A DNA stretch of 9,937 nucleotides, taken from contig DASSFZ010000163.1 in the NCBI GenBank assembly GCA_035693785.1, positions 1 through 9,937 of the forward strand, read 5' to 3'. The notes under the pieces were generated by a model. It had not been told where the DNA came from. It made no database searches and saw only the letters and a program-made list of their open reading frames with translations. Within the stretch, counting starts at the first letter, position 1. Each line of letters begins with the position of its first letter. This document shows positions 1-6,046 of the stretch, piece by piece. This DNA comes from DASSFZ01 sp035693785 (GTDB lineage Bacteria; Chloroflexota; Anaerolineae; Fen-1058). Made by a program: the position numbers and the translations under genes.

Positions 1-195
1 GGCATCCCCTCTGTTCCAGACTACCGTCTCTGGCCGCGCCCATGGATCGTCCTGCCTCTCCAGCTTAGGCTCATCTGAAGGCGCAAACCAGAAGGTCCAC
101 CCGTTCGGCATCGCCAGTTCTGGCACGCGATCGTGGTAGTAATATCCCTCTTCAAAACTAGGGTTGTTCAGTAGGTGGATCGGCAAATTGGACAT
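1..195 (-). CDS. Hypothetical protein, 5' end only (runs off left edge)
   Basis: The reading frame opens at an ATG (195-193) preceded by a GAGGAG Shine-Dalgarno a few bases upstream, and stays open for 65 codons to the window edge, so the C-terminus is missing. The visible N-terminus reads MSNLPIHLLNNPSFEEGYYY and continues with a Trp- and Pro-rich stretch (NGWTFWF near residues 32-38). The 'N-x-SFE-x-G ... NGW' pattern recalls the start of galactose-binding-like jelly-roll domains in secreted bacterial proteins. No signal peptide is visible before it, so that link is only an inference. The gene lies 81 bp downstream of the DUF4926 gene in the same direction. I do not assign a function. The strong ribosome binding site and lack of stops support a real gene. 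Confidence 0.6.
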   Translation of the reverse strand, partial: MSNLPIHLLNNPSFEEGYYYHDRVPELAMPNGWTFWFAPSDEPKLERQDDPWARPETVVWNRGDA

Positions 196-276
196 TTCAA
201 CTCCTCGTGTGCCGGCAGTAGGCGCAGAACATCCATCCGTAGCGGAATGACGGGTGATGGTGCAGTCGAGAGGTTG

Positions 277-522
277 TCAGGCCGGAACACGTTCCGTTCG
301 CACGGCGGGTCTATCTGCGTGGGTCGGCGCGCGAAGCGCGCTGGCGGGCAGGGTCACGACCGCCAGCGTGTGACCGAGCATGTCGAAAAACTCGACGCTG
401 TAACCGACCTCGAGGCCTGGGATCTCGTGTCGCTCGACAACGGTGCCGACATCGCCCGCGCGCAGGTTTTCTTCGGGCACGTCGCGCACCAGCACCACGT
501 CTTTGTAGAGTTCGAATGACAT
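277..522 (-). CDS. DUF4926 domain-containing small protein (81 aa)
   Basis: The 81-residue protein has the DUF4926 layout: a start like MSFELYKDVVLVRDVPEEN, a central GDVGTVVE motif (residues 23-30), then GYSVEFFDMLGHTLAVVTL (residues 40-58). These resemble the short beta strands of a small SH3-like barrel, and the last 20 or so residues look disordered. The start is fixed by a GAGGAAGG Shine-Dalgarno 7 bases before the ATG. The family's molecular function is unknown; many members are stand-alone genes in variable parts of bacterial chromosomes. It follows a shortened DUF6883 gene by 35 bp, a pairing I recall from other genomes, so the two may act together. That is inference. A GC-rich 6-bp hairpin (327-341) lies inside the part encoding the tail. 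Confidence 0.8.
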   Translation of the reverse strand: MSFELYKDVVLVRDVPEENLRAGDVGTVVERHEIPGLEVGYSVEFFDMLGHTLAVVTLPASALRAPTHADRPAVRTERVPA

Positions 523-557
523 CGCGCCACCTTCCTCTCACTCAGGGAAGAGCGTAA

Positions 558-692
558 TCAGTCATTCTGATTATACCCGAATTCGGCGAGCAGGCGTGCT
601 TTGGTTCCACCGCGTTCGTGCTCGACGTTCAACAGATACTCGATGAGCTTACTGGGTGAAATTACCGCCCGCTCGCGATTCGGAAGTTTCAT
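558..692 (-). CDS. Truncated DUF6883 domain protein (44 aa)
   Basis: Translation gives 44 residues starting MKLPNRERAVISPSKLIEYL and ending GYNQND. The start matches the conserved N-terminus of DUF6883 proteins (MKLPN..xAVI...KL..YLL....H..G..KA...). Family members are usually about 100-110 residues, so more than half is missing. The TGA falls where relatives often have a Trp after GY..ND/EN. Reading on past it gives nothing family-like before the DUF4926 start, which points to a deletion rather than a single nonsense change. The ATG overlaps the stop of the upstream CpgS-like gene as ATGA, with AGGAAG just before it, so it should still be translated by coupling. It may be a decaying remnant or a functional mini-version. 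The family's role is unknown. Confidence 0.6.
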   Translation of the reverse strand: MKLPNRERAVISPSKLIEYLLNVEHERGGTKARLLAEFGYNQND

Positions 693-2011
693 TTCTTCCT
701 AAACTTTGCGCTTAAAATATCCCTCAGCGTCGGCTGGCCGATCTCTTGCAGCTCGTAGCGCACGCGCTGGCTCGGCAGCTTGATGTTGACGATGCGGCGC
801 AGGTCGATCGGCGTGGCGACGATCACCATGTCGGCCGGTGTGCGGTTGATCGTCTCTTCCAGTTCTTTGGTCTGCCGCTCGCCGTAGCCCATGGCCGGGA
901 GGACGCTGCCGGTCGTCGGGTACTTCCGGTAGGTATCGAGGATCGAGCCGAGGGCGTAGGGGCGCGGATCGACGATCTCCTTCGCGCCGAAGCGCTGCGC
1001 GGCGATCACGCCTGCGCCGTAAGCCATCTCGCCGTGGGTGAGGGTAGGGCCGTCTTCGATCACGAGCACGCGCTTGCCACGAATCGCGCCCGGATCGTCG
1101 ACGAATATCGGCGACGCGCCGTCCACGATCTGCGCAGTTGGATTGACTGCATAGACGTTCTCGCGCACGGCGGCGACGTTCTTGAAATCGGCGGTGTCGA
1201 TTTTGTTGATCACGACGACGTCGGCCGCGCGCAGGTTCGCTTCGCCGGGGTGGTACGCCGTTTCGTGGCCGGGCCGGTGTGGATCGACGACGACGATGTG
1301 CAGGTCGCTCTTGTAGAAGGGCAGGTCGTTGTTGCCGCCGTCCCACACAAGGATGTCGGCTTCCCCCTCGGCCATCTCCAGGACGCGCCCGTAGTCGACG
1401 CCGGCGAACACGGTCACGCCGCGATCGATGTGTGGCTCGTACTCCTCGCGCTCTTCGATCGTGCAGTCGTACTCGTCCAGATCGTCGTAGTCGGCGAAGC
1501 GCTGCGCCGTCTGCTTGACCAGGTTGCCGTAGGGCATGGGGTGGCGAATCGCCGCGACGGTGTAGCCCAGCTCCTTCAAGACTTGGGTGACGCGGCGCGT
1601 TGTCTGGCTCTTGCCCGAGCCGGTGCGCACGGCGCCGATCGACACGACCGGTTTGCTCGACTTGATCTGCGTCGCCTTCAGTCCCATCAGCCTGAAGTCG
1701 GCCCCTGCGGCCAGCACTTCGGACGCCTTGTGCATGACGTGCTCGTGGCTGATATCCGAGTAAGCGAAGACCACCTGGTCGACGTCCAGGTCCCGGATCA
1801 GCCGCCGAAGCTCGGATTCGGGATAGATCGGGATGCCATGGGGATACATCTTACCGGCCAGCACGTCGGGGTAGACGCGACCTTCGATGTTGGGAATCTG
1901 CGTCGCGGTGAAGGCGACGACTTCGTAGCGCTCGTTGTCGCGGAAGAACACGTTGAAATTGTGAAAGTCGCGCCCGGCGGCACCCATGATCAAGACGCGG
2001 GTTCGGAGCAT
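689..2011 (-). CDS. CpgS-like GTPase (cyclic 2,3-diphosphoglycerate synthetase family)
   Basis: This 440-residue protein matches the COG2403 / cyclic 2,3-diphosphoglycerate synthetase family in length and order of motifs. The N-terminal 120 residues form a Rossmann-like region starting RVLIMGAAGRDFHNFN. A P-loop (GAVRTGSGKS, residues 126-135) follows, then the acidic Walker-B-like VWDGGNND (222-229), a PHRPGHE motif (244-250) and NKID (269-272), which resembles a GTPase specificity motif. In methanogens the founding enzyme uses ATP to cyclise 2,3-diphosphoglycerate. Bacterial homologues are common and mostly uncharacterised, so the substrate here is open. No carbamate kinase or purine-degradation gene is visible nearby. 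An AGGAG Shine-Dalgarno lies 9 bases before the ATG, within a small hairpin. The stop overlaps the next start as ATGA. It follows tatC after a 94-bp gap containing 7-bp repeats. Confidence 0.88.
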   Translation of the reverse strand: MLRTRVLIMGAAGRDFHNFNVFFRDNERYEVVAFTATQIPNIEGRVYPDVLAGKMYPHGIPIYPESELRRLIRDLDVDQVVFAYSDISHEHVMHKASEVLAAGADFRLMGLKATQIKSSKPVVSIGAVRTGSGKSQTTRRVTQVLKELGYTVAAIRHPMPYGNLVKQTAQRFADYDDLDEYDCTIEEREEYEPHIDRGVTVFAGVDYGRVLEMAEGEADILVWDGGNNDLPFYKSDLHIVVVDPHRPGHETAYHPGEANLRAADVVVINKIDTADFKNVAAVRENVYAVNPTAQIVDGASPIFVDDPGAIRGKRVLVIEDGPTLTHGEMAYGAGVIAAQRFGAKEIVDPRPYALGSILDTYRKYPTTGSVLPAMGYGERQTKELEETINRTPADMVIVATPIDLRRIVNIKLPSQRVRYELQEIGQPTLRDILSAKFRKK

Positions 2012-2012
2012 G

Positions 2013-2025
2013 AGGAGTTTCTCCT
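2013..2025 (-). promoter_or_regulatory. Ribosome-binding-site hairpin before the CpgS-like gene
   Basis: On the minus strand AGGAG AAA CTCCT is a perfect 5-bp stem with a 3-base loop, ending one base before the ATG. The left arm is the only good Shine-Dalgarno for the gene. Folding would sequester it, so it could damp translation. The stem is short and may be coincidental. Confidence 0.35.
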
Positions 2026-2043
2026 GAGCGTGATGAGCAATCT

Positions 2044-2110
2044 GTGAAACGTGAAGCGTGAAACGTAAAGCGTGAGGCGTGAAGCGTGAACTGACGCTCC
2101 GCGCTTCACG
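2044..2110. repeat. Heptanucleotide tandem repeat (GTGAAGC type) with inverted copy
   Basis: Seven consecutive 7-bp units run from 2044 to 2092 on the plus strand: gtgaaac, gtgaagc, gtgaaac, gtaaagc, gtgaggc, gtgaagc, gtgaact. After 10 bp an inverted copy, gcttcacg, lies at 2103-2110 and can pair with cgtgaagc at 2078-2085. It fills most of the gap between tatC and the CpgS-like gene. On the minus strand the inverted copy (CGTGAAGC) provides the TGA stop of tatC. Similar degenerate heptamer arrays are known as STRR sequences in cyanobacteria and are seen in other GC-rich bacteria. No U-tract follows, so it is not a normal terminator. Confidence 0.85.
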
Positions 2111-3026
2111 TGCGACTTCTCCTCTTAAGCAGCGATAATCGCCGTTTCGATAGGGGTTTCGGTCGAGGCGATCTCTTTTCCCTTCGCACCAGCGCCGCGA
2201 GCAGAATGCTGAGCAGGTACAGGACGAACAGCGGCGCCATGACGAGCGCCATGTTGACCGGATCGGCGGTGGGAGTGACGATCGCGGCCAGCACGGCGAT
2301 GGCGACGACGGCGAAGCGCCAGCCCTGCACGAGCTGCCGCGCGGTGATCAGCCCGACGCGCGCCAGCGCCGCAATCACCAGCGGGATCTCGAAGCTCAAG
2401 CCGATCCACATCAGCAGCCGCGTCACGTCGGCCACGTAGTCGCTCAGCCGGAGATAGTTGGGCACGTCCTCGAAAATGCTCAACAGGAAGGGAATCGCCG
2501 CCGGCAGCATCACGAAGTAGGCGAAGGCTGCGCCGGTGATGAACAGGATCGTCGCGCCGGGCACGAACCAGTACACGTAGCGGCGCTCGCCCGCCTTCAA
2601 ACCTTGCGAGATAAAGATCCAGAATTGCGTGGCGATGAACGGCATGGCCAGCGCGAGGCCCGAGGTGAGCGCGATGCGCATGAACATGCCTAACTGATCG
2701 GTGATCGTCGCAGCGACGACGATGGCGTCGGAGGGCAGCGGGGCCATCAGTGCATCGAGCAATTGCGATGTAAAGGTGAAACTGATGGCGGTCGTGACGG
2801 CGAGCATGATCACCGAGTAGAAGATGCGGTTGCGCAGCTCGACCAGGTGCGGCAGGATCACGCGCCAGTCCTGGGTGACGGTCTCGAGCGTGCCGGCCAG
2901 GTCTCCGTCTTCCTCGGCCGCTTCGGCGCGCATGACGCGCAGGTTTCGCAAGATGGCGAGCAGTGAAAAGAGAAAGCTGAACGCGAACAGCGCGATGACG
3001 AGCAGCGCCGGATCAACGAGTGGCAT
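2106..3026 (-). CDS. tatC: Twin-arginine translocase subunit TatC with extra N-terminal membrane segment
   Basis: TatC is the receptor for twin-arginine signal peptides and exports folded proteins across the cytoplasmic membrane. The 306-residue product carries the family's marks: HLVELRNR (60-67, with the Glu and Arg of the signal-peptide site), WIFISQGLKAGERR (136-149, equivalent to E. coli F94 and E103), AFAYFVMLP (168-175) and FEIP (212-215). Six hydrophobic segments follow residue 65, as usual. Before them lies an unusual extra hydrophobic stretch (about residues 7-27) and an acidic linker; typical TatC begins almost directly at the HL.ELR motif. I chose the ATG at 3026 over an upstream one at 3119 because the extra 31 residues would be Arg/Pro-rich and lie inside tatA. 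It overlaps tatA by 14 bp, suggesting coupling. The tail is strongly basic and its stop lies in a repeat copy. Confidence 0.92.
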   Translation of the reverse strand: MPLVDPALLVIALFAFSFLFSLLAILRNLRVMRAEAAEEDGDLAGTLETVTQDWRVILPHLVELRNRIFYSVIMLAVTTAISFTFTSQLLDALMAPLPSDAIVVAATITDQLGMFMRIALTSGLALAMPFIATQFWIFISQGLKAGERRYVYWFVPGATILFITGAAFAYFVMLPAAIPFLLSIFEDVPNYLRLSDYVADVTRLLMWIGLSFEIPLVIAALARVGLITARQLVQGWRFAVVAIAVLAAIVTPTADPVNMALVMAPLFVLYLLSILLAALVRREKRSPRPKPLSKRRLSLLKRRSRT

Positions 3027-3489
3027 GGGATGGCTCGTCGGCCGCCGGGCGCGGGGGCGCGTGCGGCGGCTCGATGGAGTGATCGGCCTCTGGGGCGTCC
3101 GGCTCTCGCGGCGATGCATCCGAAGTGGGCGGCTCGACCTGCGCGTCCGGGCCAGGCGTCGTCGCTGCCGGCTGGAGAGGGGAAATTGTCGTGGAAGGCG
3201 CGGCCTGGCTGAGGCCAGGGTCGATCGATCTTCTCAGATCGCTGATTTCGTTGTTGAGGTTTTTCTGCATTTCTTCCAGCTCGGCCAGCCGGGCCAGGGC
3301 GGCAGGCAGGTCCTGGATCTGCTTGCGGATTTGTTGGCTCTCCCGGTACAGCGGCGAGCGGAACAGCCGATTGAGGGCCCGGCCGGCGGTACGCGCCATC
3401 TTGGGAATGCTCTCCGGCCCGAATAGCAGCGCGATCAGGATGCCGACGAAGATCAGCTCTTCGATCCCGATTCCGAGTATCTCACCCAT
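3013..3489 (-). CDS. TatA/TatB-family twin-arginine translocase subunit
   Basis: The 158-residue protein has the single-pass Tat small-subunit layout: a short N-terminus, a membrane helix (IEELIFVGILIALLF, about residues 9-23), the FGP hinge with an IPKMARTAGRAL amphipathic helix (23-40), then a coiled-coil-like region (residues 50-90) and a long Pro/Ala/Glu-rich tail. A Glu at the start of the membrane helix and the long helical region resemble TatB more than TatA. Only one such gene is visible here, so it may serve both roles or be joined by a TatA encoded elsewhere. The ATG at 3489 lies one base after the nusB stop; an upstream in-frame ATG at 3561 would lie inside nusB and spoil the Tat N-terminus. 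It overlaps tatC by 14 bp. With tatC it would form the Tat translocon. Confidence 0.88.
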   Translation of the reverse strand: MGEILGIGIEELIFVGILIALLFGPESIPKMARTAGRALNRLFRSPLYRESQQIRKQIQDLPAALARLAELEEMQKNLNNEISDLRRSIDPGLSQAAPSTTISPLQPAATTPGPDAQVEPPTSDASPREPDAPEADHSIEPPHAPPRPAADEPSHATR

Positions 3490-3490
3490 G

Positions 3491-3928
3491 TCACTTCTTC
3501 GCGGCCTCGACGTGCTTTGTCGAAGCGTCGGGCGCGCTGGCGATCGCGCCCAGCACGCCATTCACGAAGCGCGGCGCGCTGTCCGCCCCGAATTCCTTGG
3601 CCAGCTCGATGGCTTCGTTGATCGCGACGCGCATCGGCGTGATCTTGGCGATGTCGAACTCGAAAATGGCGATGCGCAGCACGTTGCGATCGACGACGGC
3701 GAGCTGGTCGATCGGCCACTCCGGCGCATGCCGCTGGATCAGCGCGTCGAGCCGATCGCGCTCGCGCAGCACGCCGGCGACCAGGGCGCGGGCGAACGCC
3801 TCGCCCTCCGGCTTGAGGCGCACGTCGCTGAAGCGGTGCGCCAGCACGGTGCCCGGGTCGTGATGCGTGCTATCCAGTTCGTAAAGGGCCTGCAGCGCGA
3901 CGCTGCGTGCGCGCCGTCGTCCTTTCAT
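3491..3928 (-). CDS. nusB: Transcription antitermination factor NusB
   Basis: NusB binds boxA RNA with NusE (S10) and promotes antitermination of rRNA operons. The 145-residue product is the usual length and all-helical. It begins with the typical RRRARSVALQALYE motif (basic RNA-binding start followed by AL.ALY, residues 3-18), has a central D.LI....P.W...QLAVVDRNVLRIAIFE block (about 81-110), and ends in the family's INEAIELAKEFGADSAPRFVNGVLG region (123 onwards is the conserved FVNGVL). It begins 16 bp after the Asp23 gene with no strong Shine-Dalgarno, so it may rely on readthrough of ribosomes from upstream. It ends one base before tatA. nusB next to an Asp23-family gene is a recurrent arrangement in bacteria. 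Confidence 0.95.
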   Translation of the reverse strand: MKGRRRARSVALQALYELDSTHHDPGTVLAHRFSDVRLKPEGEAFARALVAGVLRERDRLDALIQRHAPEWPIDQLAVVDRNVLRIAIFEFDIAKITPMRVAINEAIELAKEFGADSAPRFVNGVLGAIASAPDASTKHVEAAKK

Positions 3929-3944
3929 GCGGTCCAGTTGCCGA

Positions 3945-4322
3945 TCAGGCGGCCGGCGGCTCCACGTCCTGGATGTGGACGTTCACCTCCGCCGCGTCCA
4001 TGCCGACGATCTGGTTCATCGCCCGCGCGATCTCGACCTGTATCTCTTTGCCGATCTGGCGCATGTTGGCGTCGTGCGTCACGATCACGTAGACGTCGAC
4101 GAACACCTTATCGTCGACGACGTCGACGCGCACGCCGTCTGAACCTCGACGCAGCCCGCCGCGCGTGGCGAGCCGCACCACGCCAGGCACGTTCAGCGTG
4201 GTCAATTGCGCGATGGCGTCGAGCACCCGCTGCGCGACCGTGACGCGTCCCCGGTGGGCAGGCGCGAGACCTGCCCCTACGTCGGGCGCCGTCGCGCTTT
4301 CCGAGACGTTTTCAGCAGCCAC
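3945..4322 (-). CDS. Asp23/Gls24 family envelope stress response protein
   Basis: Residues 25-120 match the Asp23/Gls24 domain: GRVTVAQRVLDAIAQLTTLNVPGVVRL (25-51), then GVRVDVVDDKVFVDVYVIV (63-81), and the amphipathic helix region GKEIQVEIARAMNQIVGMDAAEVNVHI (91-117). In Firmicutes such proteins sit at the membrane via a partner (AmaP) and respond to envelope stress; in other phyla their role is unclear. The start is GTG at 4322, chosen because a consensus AGGAGGT lies 6 bases upstream, in the 21-bp gap after fabG. Residues 14-24 (DVGAGLAPAHR) are a non-family linker encoded by an inverted repeat, which looks like an in-frame repeat insertion. There is no membrane segment. The position before nusB agrees with other bacterial genomes. 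Confidence 0.9.
   Translation of the reverse strand: MAAENVSESATAPDVGAGLAPAHRGRVTVAQRVLDAIAQLTTLNVPGVVRLATRGGLRRGSDGVRVDVVDDKVFVDVYVIVTHDANMRQIGKEIQVEIARAMNQIVGMDAAEVNVHIQDVEPPAA
4256..4280. repeat. Palindromic repeat inserted in the Asp23 gene
   Basis: GGGCAGG (4256-4262) and CCTGCCC (4270-4276) form a perfect 7-bp stem with a 7-base loop, followed by CTAC. On the minus strand it reads GTAGGGGCAGGTCTCGCGCC and encodes VGAGLAPA. Peptides like GAGLAPA turn up in many unrelated bacterial ORFs because of a dispersed GTAGGGGC-type palindromic element. Here it lies in frame before the conserved domain. Calling it a dispersed element is from memory; a genome-wide count would settle it. Confidence 0.55.
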
Positions 4323-4343
4323 GCGGTGACCTCCTGTGCCATC

Positions 4344-5090
<747 letters not shown>

Positions 5091-5102
5091 GGCCCCTCCA
5101 AG

Positions 5103-5158
5103 TCTCAAACTTCAAACTTCGAACTTCAAACTTCCAATCTCTAATCTCCAATCTCCAA
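5103..5158. repeat. Heptanucleotide tandem repeat (CTTCAAA / TCTCCAA type)
   Basis: Eight 7-bp units follow one another: tctcaaa, cttcaaa, cttcgaa, cttcaaa, cttccaa, tctctaa, tctccaa, tctccaa. The array fills the gap between the dehydrogenase and fabG and extends into the dehydrogenase gene, encoding its last residues (LEIGD) and its TAG stop. The fabG Shine-Dalgarno begins right at the other end. This is the same kind of element as the array at 2044-2110 but with a different unit. Confidence 0.88.
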
Positions 5159-6046
5159 AAGCTTGACTCGCGCCAGCTCCTCGATCACGCCGATCACTGC
5201 CGAGTTGTCCAGGTCGCCCTGGCCGGCGGCCACCAGCGCGGCAAACAACTGCGCGTTCACGGCGGTCGTTGGCAACGGGATGCTGTATGCCTTCGCCGAA
5301 TCGACGATGATATTCAGGTCTTTCAGCATCATCGACGACTTGAAGCCCGGCGCGCGGTTACCGGCGAACAAGCGCTGCGGCTTGGTGTCAAGCGTCCAGC
5401 ATTGCGCGGCGCCCGCTTTGATCGCCTCGACGACTTCGCGCGGATCGGCGCCAGCCTTCTGCGCGAATACGAGCAGCTCGCCCATCGCCACCATCTGCGC
5501 GGCGACCATGATCTGGTTGCACGCCTTGGCGATCTGTCCCGCGCCGTGATCGCCGATGAGCGTGATTTTCTTGCCGAGCCTTTCAAAAATCGGCAGGCAC
5601 TTCTGGAACACATCGGGTTTGCCGCCGGCCATGATCGTCAGCGTCGCGTTCTTCGCGCCGACGTCGCCGCCGCTCACCGGCGCATCGAGGTTCTCCACGC
5701 CGGCGTGGTGCTCGGCCTCGGCGATGCGGCGCGCCGCGGCAGGCGCGATCGTGCTCATGTCGATGTGGATCATCCCCGGCCGCGCGGCCGCCAGGATGCC
5801 TTGTTCGCCGAAAGCCACAGCTTCAACGTCCGGCGAATCGGGGAGCATGGTGATCACGACGTCGCTCTCCGCCGCCACGCCCTTGGGGTTGTCCGCCGCG
5901 CGCCCGCCCTGCGCGACGAGTTCGTCGACGGCTGCCCTACTGCGATTATGCACCGTGACTTGATAGCCGGCCCTCACGAGATGGCCGGCCATGGGTTTGC
6001 CCATCAGGCCGAGGCCGATGAATCCGATTCGGGGAACCGAGATCAT
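5141..6046 (-). CDS. NAD(P)-dependent beta-hydroxyacid dehydrogenase (GarR/HIBADH family)
   Basis: The 301-residue product is a 3-hydroxyisobutyrate / tartronate semialdehyde reductase-type enzyme. It shows the Rossmann start IGFIGLGLMGKPMA (7-20), HNRS (33-36) after the second strand, DMSTI (96-100), substrate-binding DAPVSGGDVGAKNATL (121-136), and GAGQIAKACNQ (168-178) with catalytic K174 and N177. A later LKDL (241-244) is also typical. The overall pattern is closest to 2-hydroxy-3-oxopropionate reductase (GarR), but substrate cannot be fixed from motifs. I chose the ATG at 6046, which gives an ATGA overlap with the fabD stop; an ATG at 6061 lies deeper in fabD with no ribosome binding site. 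Its place between fabD and fabG is unusual. The last residues come from a 7-bp repeat array. Confidence 0.9.
   Translation of the reverse strand: MISVPRIGFIGLGLMGKPMAGHLVRAGYQVTVHNRSRAAVDELVAQGGRAADNPKGVAAESDVVITMLPDSPDVEAVAFGEQGILAAARPGMIHIDMSTIAPAAARRIAEAEHHAGVENLDAPVSGGDVGAKNATLTIMAGGKPDVFQKCLPIFERLGKKITLIGDHGAGQIAKACNQIMVAAQMVAMGELLVFAQKAGADPREVVEAIKAGAAQCWTLDTKPQRLFAGNRAPGFKSSMMLKDLNIIVDSAKAYSIPLPTTAVNAQLFAALVAAGQGDLDNSAVIGVIEELARVKLLEIGD

Noticed and set aside
327..341. GCGCGC-GAA-GCGCGC hairpin
   Set aside because: It lies inside the DUF4926 coding region with no T-tract on either side; such short GC palindromes are expected by chance in GC-rich DNA.
746..2047. A 433-codon open frame on the plus strand, opposite the CpgS-like gene
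   Set aside because: Its protein shows no recognisable family and mirrors the GC-rich codon pattern of the real gene on the other strand, which has intact motifs and a ribosome binding site.
3027..3119. An upstream ATG that would lengthen TatC by 31 residues
   Set aside because: The added part is Arg/Pro/Thr-rich, unlike TatC, and lies fully within the tatA coding region.
3125..4243. A 372-codon open frame on the plus strand across tatA, nusB and the Asp23 gene
   Set aside because: It crosses three well-supported genes and its product is a low-complexity Arg/Ser/Pro-rich sequence, typical of a shadow frame.
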